Below, in pieces: positions 1 to 11,284 of a stretch of DNA of 64,000 bases. Both the position numbers and the translations under genes were made by a program. Positions within the stretch are counted from its first letter, which is position 1; each line of letters opens with the position of its first letter. Source of the DNA: Chara braunii. Taxonomy: Eukaryota; Streptophyta; Charophyceae; Charales; Characeae. The notes beneath the pieces are model-generated. The model searched no databases, was not told the origin of the DNA, and worked only from the letters and a program-made list of their open reading frames with translations. The stretch is taken from positions 2,253,277-2,317,276 of the forward strand of contig BFEA01000007.1 in NCBI GenBank assembly GCA_003427395.1, in the 5' to 3' direction.

Positions 1-260
1 TTCTCCCTTCCCGCTACTCCCTCGCTATTGAACTCCTCCATCCTCCATTCCCTCCCTCGTCATCGATCTCCTCCTCCCTCCGTCATTGTCCTCCCCCTCC
101 CTCATGCATCATCGGCGTCGTCCTCCCTCCGCCCTTCTCCCTTCGCCCTCCTCCTTCGTTATGGATCTCCTCCTTCCTCCTCCATTCCCTCTCTTGCCAT
201 CGATCTTCTCCTCCCTCCATCGCTGTCGTCCCCCTCCCTCCATCATGTCGTCCTTTTTTT
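1..260. repeat. Pyrimidine-rich minisatellite, copy 1
   Basis: The + strand is almost entirely C and T, built from variants of short units such as CTCCTCCCTCC and ATCGATCTCCTCC. The segment 46-110 recurs with few changes at 1532-1598, so this is one of two dispersed copies of a longer unit. Reading frames across it encode only Ser/Pro/Leu-rich low-complexity peptides and are not considered genes. Confidence 0.8.
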
Positions 261-299
261 CTTTTTTTTTTTCATATATGAAATTTTCAGTAGTGCACT

Positions 300-1325
300 T
301 GTTCCATACTAGATCATGCAAAACAGAACAAGGACCGACCTTTCATTTCAAAGTACAAGATGGCGAGCGGAAGACTTATCAACGATCCGACTCAATCAAT
401 GTTGCAGTACAGTCCCGACATTTATCATCATCATACAGTGGTGTGAAGGGCTGGCGCTGGGCTGGCGCTCACACAGAATAGATAGCGCCAGACCCCAACA
501 TACACAGACGAAGGGGGAAGGGAAGAGACGGAGGGAGAGGAGAAGATGGGAGATATCGTCAACTCCAAGTCTGCGTCACAGGTCCCAAATAATCCTCAAC
601 GAATGTCTGTATCCCGGAATCAAGTCTGATGACAATGTCGTCATGTCCCGTGTCAAAGCTCCATCTCGTAGCCCATAGATGCTGAGAGGCAGGCAGCGGG
701 AGGGGAAGAAGAGATGGTGGACTTAGAAGAGGAAGAAGAAGGTCTCTCTCTCTCTCTCTCAGTCCAATACTAACCTGTAAAACTGGCGTCTTGATGCAGG
801 TACACCGAGGATGGAGCTGGAGCGATGGTGCCACAGATAAGTACCACTGGCCTCCGCCAGTGTCTCTCTCCGATACTGCTACCCTGCCCTATAGCGCCCA
901 GAGCTGAAGACGACCACTATGGCTATAGCGCCCAGCGCCGAAGACTACTCCTAGCGCTACCACTACTGCCTAGCGCTGAAGACTACTGCAGCGCTCCTCC
1001 TGAGTGCTGCGGCCGAAATCCTGAAGACTACAAGTGCCTACAGACTACTACCTCCTGCAGGGCGGGCCAGTCCTTTATAGTGCTGGCCCGTGCAGGAGGC
1101 TGGCCGTGCCAATGCCTCCCTGGCCTAGACCCTGCGGAAGCTTCCAGGCAAGAGCCTGGAAGTTCCCTGAAGTTTCCCTGTAGGGAAACAGGCTGGGGCC
1201 TGTAGGCCCTGTCAGAAGGAAGCTTCCAGGCAAGAGCCTGGAAGTTTCCCTGTAGGGAAACAGGCTGGAGGTCCGGGACGCGCCCTGCAGGGCCCGTGTG
1301 GCTGCACAGTATGCCACAGCACCAC
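300..1325 (-). repeat. Degenerate LTR-like remnant, family A style
   Basis: No gene is seen here. The stretch holds AGCGCC/GAAGAC-type motifs (860-1010) and a GGCC-rich part with a TATA-like TTTATAG at 1073-1079. It resembles in order and composition the family A LTR at 6446-7362 in the same orientation. A block with the inverted pair CTTCCAGGC/GCCTGGAAG is present twice (1136-1196 and 1218-1268). I infer an old solo LTR or LTR relative; no clean ends were found. Confidence 0.35.
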
Positions 1326-1598
1326 TGCTCCCCCTCCCTCCATCATCGACGTCGCCCTCCCTCCACACTTCTCCCTTCCCCCTCCTCCCTCGCTATCGAT
1401 CTCCTCCTCCCTCGTCATCGATCTCCTCCTCCCTTCGTCGTTGTCCTCCCCTTCCCTCCATCATCGGTGTCGTCCTCCCTCCGCCCTTCTCCCTTCCTCC
1501 TCCTGCGTCGCTATTGATCTCCTCCTCACTCCTCCATTCCCTCCCTCGTCACCCATCTCCTCCTCCCTCTGTCATTGTCCTCCCCTTCCCTCCATGCC
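1326..1598. repeat. Pyrimidine-rich minisatellite, copy 2
   Basis: Second copy of the C/T-rich unit seen at 1-260, with the same order of sub-blocks (ATCGATCTCCTCC, GTCGTCCTCCCTCC, CCTCCATTCCCTCC). The two copies flank the LTR-like remnant at 300-1325, either because an insertion split one array or because a larger duplication occurred. Confidence 0.75.
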
Positions 1599-1802
1599 TG
1601 AGCGCACCATGCGCGCAAAAGCGCGTGGCATGCGCACGCCCCGGCGCACTGGCGCACTGCGCATCCAAGTGCCGCGCAGCGCATCCCGCATTGCACACTG
1701 CGCATCGATGCGCGCGCATTGCGCATGAATGCGCGCATTCCCGACCGGCGCACGGCGCGCTGCGCACCGCACCGCATCGCGCAGCGCATGGATGCGCCGC
1801 AA
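1599..1802. repeat. CpG-dense GCGCA/TGCGC repeat patch
   Basis: About 200 bases in which GCGCA, TGCGC and GCGCGC recur every few bases, unlike the surrounding sequence. Both strands have open frames full of Cys/Ala/Arg or His/Ala, which I attribute to composition. It could be a simple degenerate tandem repeat; no function can be assigned. Confidence 0.6.
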
Positions 1803-4800
1803 GTATGATGCAAACTAAGGCCCAGATTGGTCTCAAACCGAATTCCCTTCGGCCTGGATGCTTGTCTGGGTACCTGCGCACAACAAGTGAGTGTATCCAA
1901 GCAAGGGCCTGGGTGCGGTACCTTTGACTCTACAGTTGACTTTGACCCTTGAATTTCCTGTGTGCAGTGTTCGGTCACACAGCCAAACGTGACAGACTCA
2001 GGCCTGGGCGTGTCTTGGTCACCCAGCCCAGCGCAGACCAACTCAGGTCTGCGTTGCCTGGGGCTGAGTTCTGGGCCCCAGGCTACTTCTGAACAGGGTT
2101 ACTGCAAGATCTGTGTTGTCTTGCATTTTGACGTCTGATGAGTATCTTCCAGTCTGGGTTCATTACAATAGCCAAGGATGTATCTTTTCTCCTCTACTGG
2201 TCTAAAATGTTTCGAAGTCCTGTGTTGAGCCATGATTCACTGCAATACACAGATCACGCACCTGCTACGCTGTGACTCTGTCTCAAGATCATCAACAGCA
2301 AAAGGTAGGTCCTCACAATCATCTCCCCCATCATCATGCTCACCATTCCCAGAACCGCATACAAAGCTCGCGGGAACAGTAAGCCTTGCCGCCCCATAAG
2401 GGGTACGCAGGCAGCTTGGTGGTGTTGGGGCCTGCACAGTCACAGCAATGACAAAGGCCATAGCAGCACCAAAACACAAGTTAAATGTCTGTGATGTAGG
2501 GCCTTAAGATGACCAGATGTGAGAAACTTGAGACCAGCGAGAAAGAAACACATTCTGGGATGATGGACTGCAAAGGTATTATCCAAAATACATTGAGATT
2601 GATATTCGCATTTGAGTACATCCTCCGTACAAGTACTTGCAATAGCTGAAGGAAACCGGAAACAGATGAAGAGCGAAGAGTGAACGAGGGGGCAAAGAGG
2701 AACACCATAAAACCCAATGCATAATCCTAGTAATATACATCTCCAGGCATCCAAGCGGAGGGATTTTTAAATCTCTGAGCCAGCCAGGCGTCCAGAACGT
2801 GTCACAGATTTGTCTACCACAGCCCTACACCTCATACAGTGGAACCAGTCCATTAGACAAACTCTCTCGTTTCTGCCCCTTTCTTCCTCTTTGCCTACTC
2901 TTATTGGTAGAACCTGTGTGATGAACTTGACTATGCAAGCTCATACAGATGAAAACAGCACCATCCTTCTTGGAAGGTGGACTGGCAAGAGCTCAAAGCC
3001 GAGATCTGCTGGAGCCAAGCAACAGAAACTACCAAGTGCCCATGCTTCAGGTGCACAGGACACAACCCTTTTCATACCACCGGGGCTTCTTGGCTCAGAA
3101 TCACCCTCCATGCTTGGAGCTTTACTCTTCTGCAGGGGCGTGGGATTCAATGGCCTTCACATTGCCCAATGCCTCAAGTCCTCCGTGCACCGAGCCTCCA
3201 GACCGGCATTGGCTGGCACCAAGGAATATTGGCACCAAGGAGTTGAACCCTTTACTGGATTGAATAGATGACCTTGTGCTCTTTCTTGATAGTGTGGGTG
3301 GTGGTGCATGGCCGTTCTAAGGTGGAGTTATTTTTTTTGTCTGAACAAAAAAAAGAAGATTAGAGGAAGTGGTGGGGAGTCCAAGGCTTCTCCACCTTTG
3401 CTAGAGTTGTTCCCTAGCTTATGCTTCTGATGCCTTTCTGGTCCAAATTCCCACTGTAGGCAGTGGTGAATACTCTGAACAAACACAATTGAGAGAGCCA
3501 GGGGGAACTTCCCCCTGCTGCATTCAGTCTAGAGGCCCCAATCCAGCTGTGCTGACAGTTCACAGCTGGGTCTGCACCTGTAAGCAAAATAAACATACCA
3601 ACCTTAAATTTTACAGCTGGGTCAGCCTGGGTGGGGTTTCTGCACATGGGAGAGCACGTGGTCGCAACACTGTTCTTCAGCTTGCACAATGTATCGGTCG
3701 CGAGAAAAACGTCGACATGAGTTAGCACAAACCATAACACCTCCATTCTACAACCCAGAGTGACCAGGAACATGAATCAAGAGAAATATAACTGTTCAAG
3801 AATATTGTCATTCATGTCCCTCACGGGCACGGTCATGCTCCATCGACAAAGGCGGACCTTCAACTCCCAAAGTTCACGACAGGAAGCTAGGTGCCGGCTG
3901 TATCATGCAGACAAGGGCAGGACACAAGAGGGGAATGATCTCTTGCTTCCAAGCACAGATGATGAGAATGTCTTTAAGCACAGAAGCTGAGATTGATTTC
4001 TTGTCTTCAAGCGGGATCTCTACCAACGGACATCACATCACTGGACCGTAGAGGAGGATGGAGGTGACTCTAATGGGCAACAGGGAGATGAAGCACAGCA
4101 GGAGCGAATCCGAAGCAGGGCGGGTCAGGATCGTCGACAAGGCTGCAGGCATAACAAGGAGCACAGAAGGGAGGGAAAAAGTAAGCAAAGAGGGCTTAGA
4201 GGGCAAGGTAAGCCCGGGTGTGGGACGAGTCAAGGGGCCAGAGCTACTCATTAACCAGGGGGGCTATAAAGCAATCGAAGGCAGGACCTGAGAGTGACGG
4301 TAATACTGGAGAAGATTGAAACTGGGTGGAAAAGGGTAGATGAAGAAAGACTACGGTTGAAGAACGAAGAGGTCATTTTAAGCGACTCAAAGATGTCACT
4401 GATGTGATCCAGAGATGATGTTCAAGGGACTGGTGCAGACAATGTTGCTGGAAACATCATTGGAGAAGCCAAACATGTTTGACGGGCCAATGAAACAGAA
4501 TGACAAGGAAGGGGTGGCCACGAAGATGCAAGAAAGGCATTTGTCAGGCAAATAAAAGAATTCGTCTCGGAGAGAGTAGCCAGAAACACAACGGATAACG
4601 TGGGTGAAAGAACAATGAAGCATGGGTGATGACGGTCACCCGTGCATCGGATTGGTTGTCTGCATCAAATACTGGTTCAAGTGAGAACAGACACAGCCGG
4701 TTCCCCCTTCTGCTGAACTTGGCAAGTGTCCACGCGACAAAAAGGATAATAGGGATCCATTTGAACTAAAGAATGCTTTGCAGGGTTAGGAAGTAGTATA

Positions 4801-6445
4801 ATCATGTCGAACTCTTCAAGCTTGGACGATACCCACACAGCTCAAGTATAGGCTATAGACCTTATGCTCTTGACAGGGTCTGGGTGCAAATAGCATGCTT
4901 CCAGTCCTTAAAAAAAGAGGGGTATGGTAGAGTCAGTAGCCCGAATCACTACATGGCAACTGTAGGCAAGTTGTACTCCTGGCTTTACCCACAGAGCTTA
5001 GGAGCACTTAAAGAGTGTGTGGTGCAGGGAGTTGAAACAACAAGGAGGAAGGACACTCACGCTACCACAAGGTTGAGATTCAAGAGAAAAGAGGATCTAG
5101 CAATGCCTGATGGCTGTTTATAATGAGGTCCCTAGAGAACGAGTTCCAAAAGGGTAACTGGATGGTTAAGATAGCCTAGATAGGACTACCTTAGGGGCAC
5201 TATGACAGGAAAGGCAGGGATGGGAGGCTAACCACATCTGAGTAGAATAGGCAGGTACTCCACCTAGAGTCTGCTCGGCGGACAGGGGGATAACTGTTGG
5301 ATAGATTCCAGGCCCATCCCACTGACTGGCTGTGTCCTCGGTATTCGAGGTGAACTGGCGACTGATAGAGAGTACTCCCCGTAGCAGCAGCAGTCAACCA
5401 GGCCTTGTGCGAGGTCAATATCAGGTGAAAAAGCATAGGAGGTAGAAGGGGCTCTGCAGTAGGGATAACCAAATGGTCGAGTTCAAACATATCTAAGTCT
5501 ACATCCAACCCCTACAACAACCTGGGCAGTATTAGGGGAATCTCATTACGGTTCCAAATATGCGGGATCATGGAGATAAATTTCAGATAAACCGTAAATA
5601 CAAATACCAGATTATGAATTTATTGCAATAGTTACTTTTTTTTTTTCGGATTGTGGATACTGGATTATTCCAATGCATGCAAATACCGGATTATGGATGT
5701 CAGATAATGGGGATAACTCAATATAATTATATTCTTTCAGGTATTTTGGGAGTCCTTTTTAAATGGAAAGAATATCCTTACTATGTTGAAAGGATTCAAC
5801 GGATCTCAGTAGTTCCGATCTAATCCCAGTTTCCCACCGTACCAAGTCCCATCTGGTAGGTCATGTCATAGAGGCCCGTAGTTTAGATTCAGGCCATACA
5901 AAAATCGACAGTTTCATGCCGTAGAGGCCCATAGCTTAGATTCAGGCCACACAAAATTCGACAGCTACTTTTATGGAAGTCCCTGGAAGTCTGCCCGTCT
6001 GAACGTTGTCACTCACAGTTAATTCCAGAAGGCCGAAACTTTCATTGGAGGACTACTGTGGCTGCAGGGACGTGGGTCAAAACATCGGACTGCAGCCGAT
6101 AATCAAGTCCAACAACGCTTAGACGTTAACACTGTATGCTTTGTGATCAATGCAGAAGCGCTGCTTTGGCCTTGTGTGTTGATGCCACGACTGAGCAAGG
6201 GGAAGTGAGCTTAGTGTTAGGGTTGTCAACGACGCCCAGCGCCATAGCTACAGTATGAGAGATAAAGACAAACGAATGAGAGCGGAAGACATTCTGAGAG
6301 GAACCTGAGAGTAGTTGTAATCCGAGCAAAGAGAGAATATACGTTACCTGCATTGCGTGTGAGCAGCCATAGCCGCCTATACGAAGAAGACAATTCGGTT
6401 ACTCGTCGCAATTGCCAATACTATTTTTGGATTCGAATCCCATAT
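1803..6445. other. About 4.6 kb without a recognisable gene
   Basis: No coding domain was recognised on either strand. Open frames are short (under about 160 codons) and show no known motif. A local tandem duplication of about 53 bases lies at 5862-5967 (unit begins CATGTCATAGAGGCCC). At 5560-5720 the string GGATTATGGAT and its variants recur in AT-rich sequence. A host gene with short exons cannot be excluded by eye. Confidence 0.5.
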
Positions 6446-7362
6446 TGCAAGGAAGATGAGCAATAGTAAACTTCAGCAATCAAACAGCATCATACACATA
6501 AGACCAGATAGTCGTGATCTCGAACCAATAGCAGAATTGCATCACGAGTTTCACCAAATAAGAGCACACCGAAAGCTCATAATTGACAATGCTGGAATAG
6601 TCTCTTCATCATCATCAACGAAGAACCAATGTTGATATCCTATCTGGCGCTCGGCGCCCAGACTACAGATCGCAGATCCTATCTAGCCTAGACTACAATG
6701 CCGAAGATGACGACAACAGCTCTCCCGAAGTACGAGCAGATAGCAGCCAATGCCGCACGCTTCCAGCACCAGGTATGTCTCTCGCATCACTCACAACCTC
6801 GTTCCCCAACACACAGATGCCACATGCACCCAAGGACCACCCTGCGCCACACCCAGCTCACAGCAGCGCAGCTCGGCTATGGCTGCCTGCTCCTCCCAGC
6901 TAGCCCGTGAGCGCGCCGAGCAGCACTTGCGCAGCATGCAGCCAGCACCCGAATGTCCAATGCGGAGGCAGGCCCTTTGCTATATGGAAGTGGCCTGCCT
7001 GCGTTCTGTCCCAGGCTGAGCTGGGCCTTTCCCAAGAAGCTTCAAGTAGGCCCAGGTAGGCTGAGGCCCAGTCCGAAACAAATCAGGCCCAGGGCCTGAG
7101 GTGGTTGCTTGTGCCCAACTGCCTTCGGCCTGAGGTGGTTGCTTGTATCCAGCCCAGGGCCTGCCTTCGATACATGCAAACAGGCGGCCCAGGGCCTGGG
7201 TTCTTTCAACCAACTGGCGCTGCGCAACTGCCTGAATTTCCTTAGTTGCGTGGTGGCCGAAATAGGGGCCCTCAGGTCCTCGTCGAGCCTGCCTTCACTT
7301 AGGGCGGCCGACGTGCTGCTTGAGAGGGCCTGAAAGGGGCTCATCGAGGCTGTGGCCTAGCA
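6446..7362 (-). repeat. 3' LTR of family A gypsy element
   Basis: On the minus strand this segment starts TGCTAGG directly after a purine tract and ends CCTTGCA, giving the canonical TG...CA ends. Its parts match in order the LTR at 22,684-23,678: the start, a TATA-like TATATGG area (TATAGC-type on this strand), the GGGCGCC-AGCGCC motif near 6650, and the terminal CTATTGCTC...CCTTGCA. Length is about 917 bases. The outer flank on the minus strand is ATATG; no matching 5' LTR was found, so the target duplication cannot be tested. Confidence 0.7.
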
Positions 7363-7373
7363 TTCCCTCCTCC
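7363..7373 (-). other. Polypurine tract (plus-strand primer) of family A element
   Basis: The minus strand reads GGAGGAGGGAA immediately before the LTR TG. A polypurine tract just inside the 3' LTR primes plus-strand DNA synthesis in LTR retrotransposons. The family A fragment at 22,243 has the equivalent GGAGGAGGGAA before its LTR. Confidence 0.65.
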
Positions 7374-7399
7374 ATAGCTTCAACAGTCCTCTGAGAGGC

Positions 7400-7937
7400 T
7401 CAGTCTTCAATCATCGAACGCTTTCCATTCTGCAGAGTTTTGTCGTATTGGTCTACAACCTGAGGAGCGGTCTGCATGAGTTCCTCCCTGGTGAACCATC
7501 GATCTTCCTTTGGATCAATATGATGCCGGAACCGAACGCGGTACTGCAGCTTCGGTTTAGGAGGACGTCCCCTGCCGGTCGGTCTTGGCACTGGCAGCTC
7601 CCTGTGATCCACGATGTTATCGATGTCCACCTCTCCGTCAATGGTTGGGGGCAGCATTGAGCGACATGAGGGAAAATGGTCTGTTTCCTTCAAAGGGTGC
7701 AAGCTTAGAGGCGTGAAAGACGGGATATGTGCGGAGATGACCAGGGATCCGGATTACATAAGACGGCCCATCTAGATCAGTCCCGACAATGTCTAAGACC
7801 TCCCATGGTCCAAAGTATCGAGGCATGAGCTTGCGGGAGATCCCGTGCTCCTGTCCCAATTCTGAGGACTTAACCCAGACTCTGTCCCCAACCTGGAATG
7901 TAGACGGGCGGCGGTGTCTGTTTTCAGATTCTATCAT
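7400..7937 (-). pseudogene. Integrase C-terminus plus chromodomain, family A (frameshifted)
   Basis: Two overlapping minus-strand frames (7638-7937 and 7400-7702) together give the end of a Ty3/gypsy polyprotein. The first has the GPY/F-type integrase tail: GDRVWVKSSEL, then RYFGPWEVLDIVG and HLRTYPVFHASKL. The second has a chromodomain-like block: DIDNIVDHRE, GRGRPPKPKLQYRVRFR and EDRWFTREEL. The chromodomain places the element among chromoviruses, where it is thought to direct integration to marked chromatin. A frame change near 7670-7700 separates the halves, so it is broken as it stands. It lies directly inside the polypurine tract and 3' LTR. Confidence 0.85.
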
Positions 7938-7961
7938 TGCCGCCTGTGCCTTTTACATCTG

Positions 7962-8627
7962 TTATACTGCCTGCTGCATCTTCTGCTCATTTCGGTATGC
8001 AAATTCGGAAGTACCGGGTGCAGCAGTTGACTGATTTTCAGGTAGTAAGAAGTATAGAGGCAGTCTAGGTTTGAAGGTCAGTAGCAGGCTGTTAGGGCTC
8101 ACTCCAGTGGTGCTGTGCACAGCATTGTTATACAGACTGGCGATGAGAGCAAGCTTCTCGTCCCAGTCGACCTGATTGGGCTTGACGTAATGCCGCAACA
8201 GGTGTTGGACAGCGCGATTCAATTGTTCGGCCTGGCCATTGGCCTCAGGGTGATTACCCGAGGTCATCTGCAGCTGCGTTCCCTGTTCGGCAGCAGCAGC
8301 CTTCCACAACTCACTTGTAAATCTGACATCCCTGTCACTCACGATTGACTTGGGTAGACCAAAATCTCTTACCCAGTTCTCTTTGAACAGTCTGATAACG
8401 TACTCGGTTTTCGCTGTCTCCGGTATGGCTATCAACCTAGCATACTTACTAAATCTGTCCACAATGGCAAAGATATGTCTCATCTCGCTCTTGCTGGTGA
8501 CCAGCGTATCCATGAAGTCCATGGACCAACTCTCACCAGGCCTTTCCGGAATCGGAAGGGGCTTCAAGAGCCCAAGAGGAGCCTGAGTACGTGGCTTGTC
8601 TCTCTGACAGACCTGACAGGTCTCCAC
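7962..8627 (-). pseudogene. Integrase catalytic core, family A
   Basis: The 221-residue minus-strand frame begins with the last part of the zinc-binding domain (CQVCQRDKP) and continues into the retroviral integrase core. Acidic residues expected of the DDE triad are visible: the first Asp in WSMDFMD, the second in SIVSDRDVRFTS, and Glu in NGQAEQLN. The core therefore looks chemically intact. It is cut off from the zinc-binding half upstream by a stop near 8643 and from the C-terminal part by a stop near 7962. The product would insert element cDNA into the host chromosome. A pol fragment rather than an active gene. Confidence 0.88.
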
Positions 8628-8642
8628 GCACAGCTCGGCATC

Positions 8643-9302
8643 TCACATCATCGTGGGCCACCAGAACCGCTGCAGCAGATTGGCTGCTGTCTTTTTATAG
8701 CCAAAATGGACGGTGGCATCATAACACTCACCTAAAAATAAACTACGCAAAGACTCTCTAATTGGGACACAAAACCGTTTATTCCCTGCCTTCTCAAGGA
8801 ACAACAAGCCATTGACCAACTCAAACTCGGCAGAAGTCTTCCCATCCTTCGCGTGAAGTCTGCGTATGATCTCAGACATGAACTGGTCCTCGCGATAGGC
8901 TCCCACCAAGGACCGAGTAACATCGTCCGTAAGATCGAACTCAGTAATCAGCGCACCTAAGAAATCAGGTCTACGCGACAGCGCATCAGCAACCTTATTG
9001 TACTCGCCCTTGATGTATTGGGGCTCGAAGTCATACTGCTCTATGACTTCAATCCAACACTTCAGAGCGTCGGAGAGCACAGGTTGGGTTCTCATCCACT
9101 TCAGGGTCTAATGATCAGTCCTGACGTAGAAGAACCTCCCAAGGAGATAGTGCCTCCAATGGGTGAGCGCCTTGTAGATTGCATAGAGCTCCTTCTCATA
9201 GGTGGACTTAGCCAACTTCTGAGAGGGCATCTTTTTGGACATGTACTCTACCAGCCTGAACTTTTTCCCTTCCTGTTGTGCAAGTACGGCGCCTATGCCA
9301 TA
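8643..9302 (-). pseudogene. RNase H domain and integrase zinc-binding region, family A
   Basis: The minus strand encodes a gypsy RNase H: AVLAQQEGKKF, KSTYEKELYAI, HWRHYLLGRFFYVRTDH, then after a stop (TAG near 9108) TLKWMRTQPVLS, YDFEPQYIKGEYN and VADALSRRPDF. A second stop (TAA near 9302) lies between VTTDAS and YGIGAVL, where related copies have Arg. The following zinc-binding domain runs to WWPTMM; the first expected His is Tyr in ECYDATVHFG. RNase H removes the RNA strand of the RNA/DNA hybrid during reverse transcription. Two nonsense changes and one lost zinc ligand mark it as inactive. Confidence 0.8.
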
Positions 9303-10594
9303 TTAGCTAGCATCCGTAGTTACTATAAATAGCTTGTTAGGATCAGGAAGTTTCAAGACCTCATGATGCGTCAACGCATGCTTCAGATGTCTGAAAGCAC
9401 CCTCGCATCTGTCTGTCCACTCCCATGGGGTGTCAAGGCGAGTTAGGTCAGTCAAAGGGGCGGCAACTATGCTATAGTTCTTCACGAAGTTGCAATAATA
9501 GCCATTCAACCCACAGACTGAGGACGCGGCCAGTCACGGATGCTGGCCACCTTCGCGTCATCGGGCTTTAGTCCCTCAGCGGAAATCTCATGACCCAAGT
9601 ACAAGACACGGGTGCAGCCAAACTCGCACTTCTCACCGTTGACCTTGAACTTGTGATGTCGCAGAAGACTAGGGACTTTGTCCACGTGCACAACGTGCTC
9701 CTCGACAGTCTTACTAAAAATAAGTATATCATCGAGGTACACGATGGCAAACTTATCCAAGTAATCATGAAATATCCGATTCATAATGTGCTGAAAGGTG
9801 CCAGGAGCATTGCAAAGGCCGAAAGGCATCACCACAAACTCATACAGACCGTACCTGGTCTGAAAAGCGGTTTTGTGTTGATCCTCGGGCCAGATTGCAA
9901 CCTGATGGTACCCGGACTTCAGATCTATCTTATTGAAATACCGACACCCTTGCACACTATCTAGCAAGTCATCGATGCGCGGTAGGGGCTCTCTGTTCTT
10001 CACCGTGATGGCATTGAGGCCCCTATAGTCAATGCACATCCTAAGTCTTCCTTCCTTCTTCTTCGGTACAAATAGGACTGGAGACCCATAAGGAGAAACA
10101 CTCGGTCGGATCCAACCCTTTTCTACGAGTTCCTTTAGTTGTCGGCGAAGCTCATCAAGCTCGCCTGGAGACATCCGATAGATCCTACCCTTTGGAATGC
10201 TAGACCCTGGGATAGTCTCTATCGCGTGGACGACCTCCCTCTCAACAACCCTTGTCGGCTCTTCAAATAGATCAAGGTATTTAGCAACTACTCCCTCCTC
10301 CTGATTTTGCTTATAATAATTATAGAATGCGGCCACACACATGCATCCATAGGAATTGATCAGACTACTAGCTTTGAACTTACGTAATTTGGCGCTCCCT
10401 CCACCTGGCAAAGTGTGTTTGACCACTTTTCGGTCCCAGTCAAACTGGGGCTGTGCCACAGAGAGGTAGTACATACCTAACAAGATATCCATGGGGAGTT
10501 CATCGCTCATTAGGAACGACACACGATGTCTCAATTCCCCTCCCACGTACGGGTAACAACACTCAACATCCTGGAGGTAGCCGTTGAGTACCAT
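9303..10594 (-). pseudogene. Reverse transcriptase, family A (best-preserved RT of the window)
   Basis: The 362-residue frame 9506-10594 covers the end of the protease region (PMDILLGMYYLS), the linker with EKGWIRPSVSPYGSPVLFV, and the RT palm. Motif A is KIDLKSGYHQ (Asp near residue 224) and motif C is YLDDILIF (near residues 286-289), so all three catalytic Asp residues are present. It ends at RDWPRPQSVG; the connection domain resumes in 9303-9509 with NGYYCNFVKNYS and KLFIVTTDAS. Only a small frame break and stops in RNase H separate this from an intact pol. RT copies the element RNA into DNA inside the virus-like particle. Confidence 0.9.
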
Positions 10595-10632
10595 GCGCTA
10601 TTAGTTGGCACAGGTCGACTCCACATGTCCAC

Positions 10633-11025
10633 TCAGGCGTTGCGCAGCCTCTCAACGCATGCGCGACTAATGAAATTTTGTGTCGAGCAAGTGTCATAAT
10701 CGGCCCCGGCCTTGCGGCCGCCAATGACCACCTCGTTGACGACCATCTCACTCTTAGGGGTTTTGACCAATGTTGTCCAAGAAACTAGCGGGTCTGATCT
10801 AGACCACTCCTCTAGCTCCTCTAAGGACTCGAACACATTCATCGAACAGAGGCTCGATGGGTCTGAACGTGTTTGCGGGACGACGATGGAGTCAGTAGCC
10901 TGGGCCATCTCTCGAGATGGTGAGGGTGTGTCCACCACCTCGACCTTAGCAGCAACAACTACTATTCCTACTCGCCCGGCGTGTTTCCCGGAGCAATGCC
11001 TGAGTACTGGCAACATTGCTACCAA
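10633..11025 (-). pseudogene. Aspartic protease region of family A pol, active-site motif altered
   Basis: A 130-residue minus-strand frame between the gag zinc knuckle and RT. It shows VNEVVIGGRKAGADYDTCSTQNFIS, where the retroviral-type protease motif D-S/T-G-A/S is expected. Here the motif reads DTCS, with Cys in place of Gly. The later flap region (VSFLMSDELPMDILLGM) is in the next frame. If functional, the protease would process Gag-Pol. I infer inactivation, because the Gly is nearly invariant. The upstream half is Ser/Glu-rich linker. Confidence 0.6.
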
Positions 11026-11284
11026 TGGGAGCAGGGGATCCCAACGCCAGCCCCATCGTAGGCGGGATCTTTTCGGTCACCTTCTTATTTCGGCACTTGA
11101 ATTGGTTATGGGCATATTGGCCACAACGGATACATGCCTGTCGTGTGTACAGATCTCTCCACACGTCCTCAGTGAGACCCGTTTTCTCCCATAGAGGAGC
11201 ATTGGGGTCAACTGGACTCCTTGACCGAGAACCTCCACTGCGTCTACCGGTGTCGCGACTCGTGAGTCCCGAATAACTTCCCAT
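10946..11284 (-). pseudogene. Gag C-terminal fragment with CCHC zinc knuckle, family A
   Basis: The frame is open to 11,764, but the first sensible start is the ATG at 11,282-11,284 (MGSYSGLTSRDTG). The peptide carries CIRCGQYAHNQFKC, a C-x2-C-x4-H-x4-C zinc knuckle that binds element RNA in Gag nucleocapsids. The capsid part expected upstream is absent, and the region beyond 11,284 is unrelated repeat. Either the element is truncated here or the family carries a reduced gag. It overlaps the protease frame by 80 bases, a typical gag/pol frame shift arrangement. Confidence 0.65.

Noticed and set aside
1526-2041. 171-codon Cys/Ala/Arg-rich frame through the GCGCA patch
   Set aside because: Composition-driven; frames are open on both strands only where GCGC repeats occur.
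2237-2754. Overlapping minus-strand frames of 80-104 codons
   Set aside because: No motif, no consistent start or splice signals, and competing frames of similar length; not supportable as a gene.
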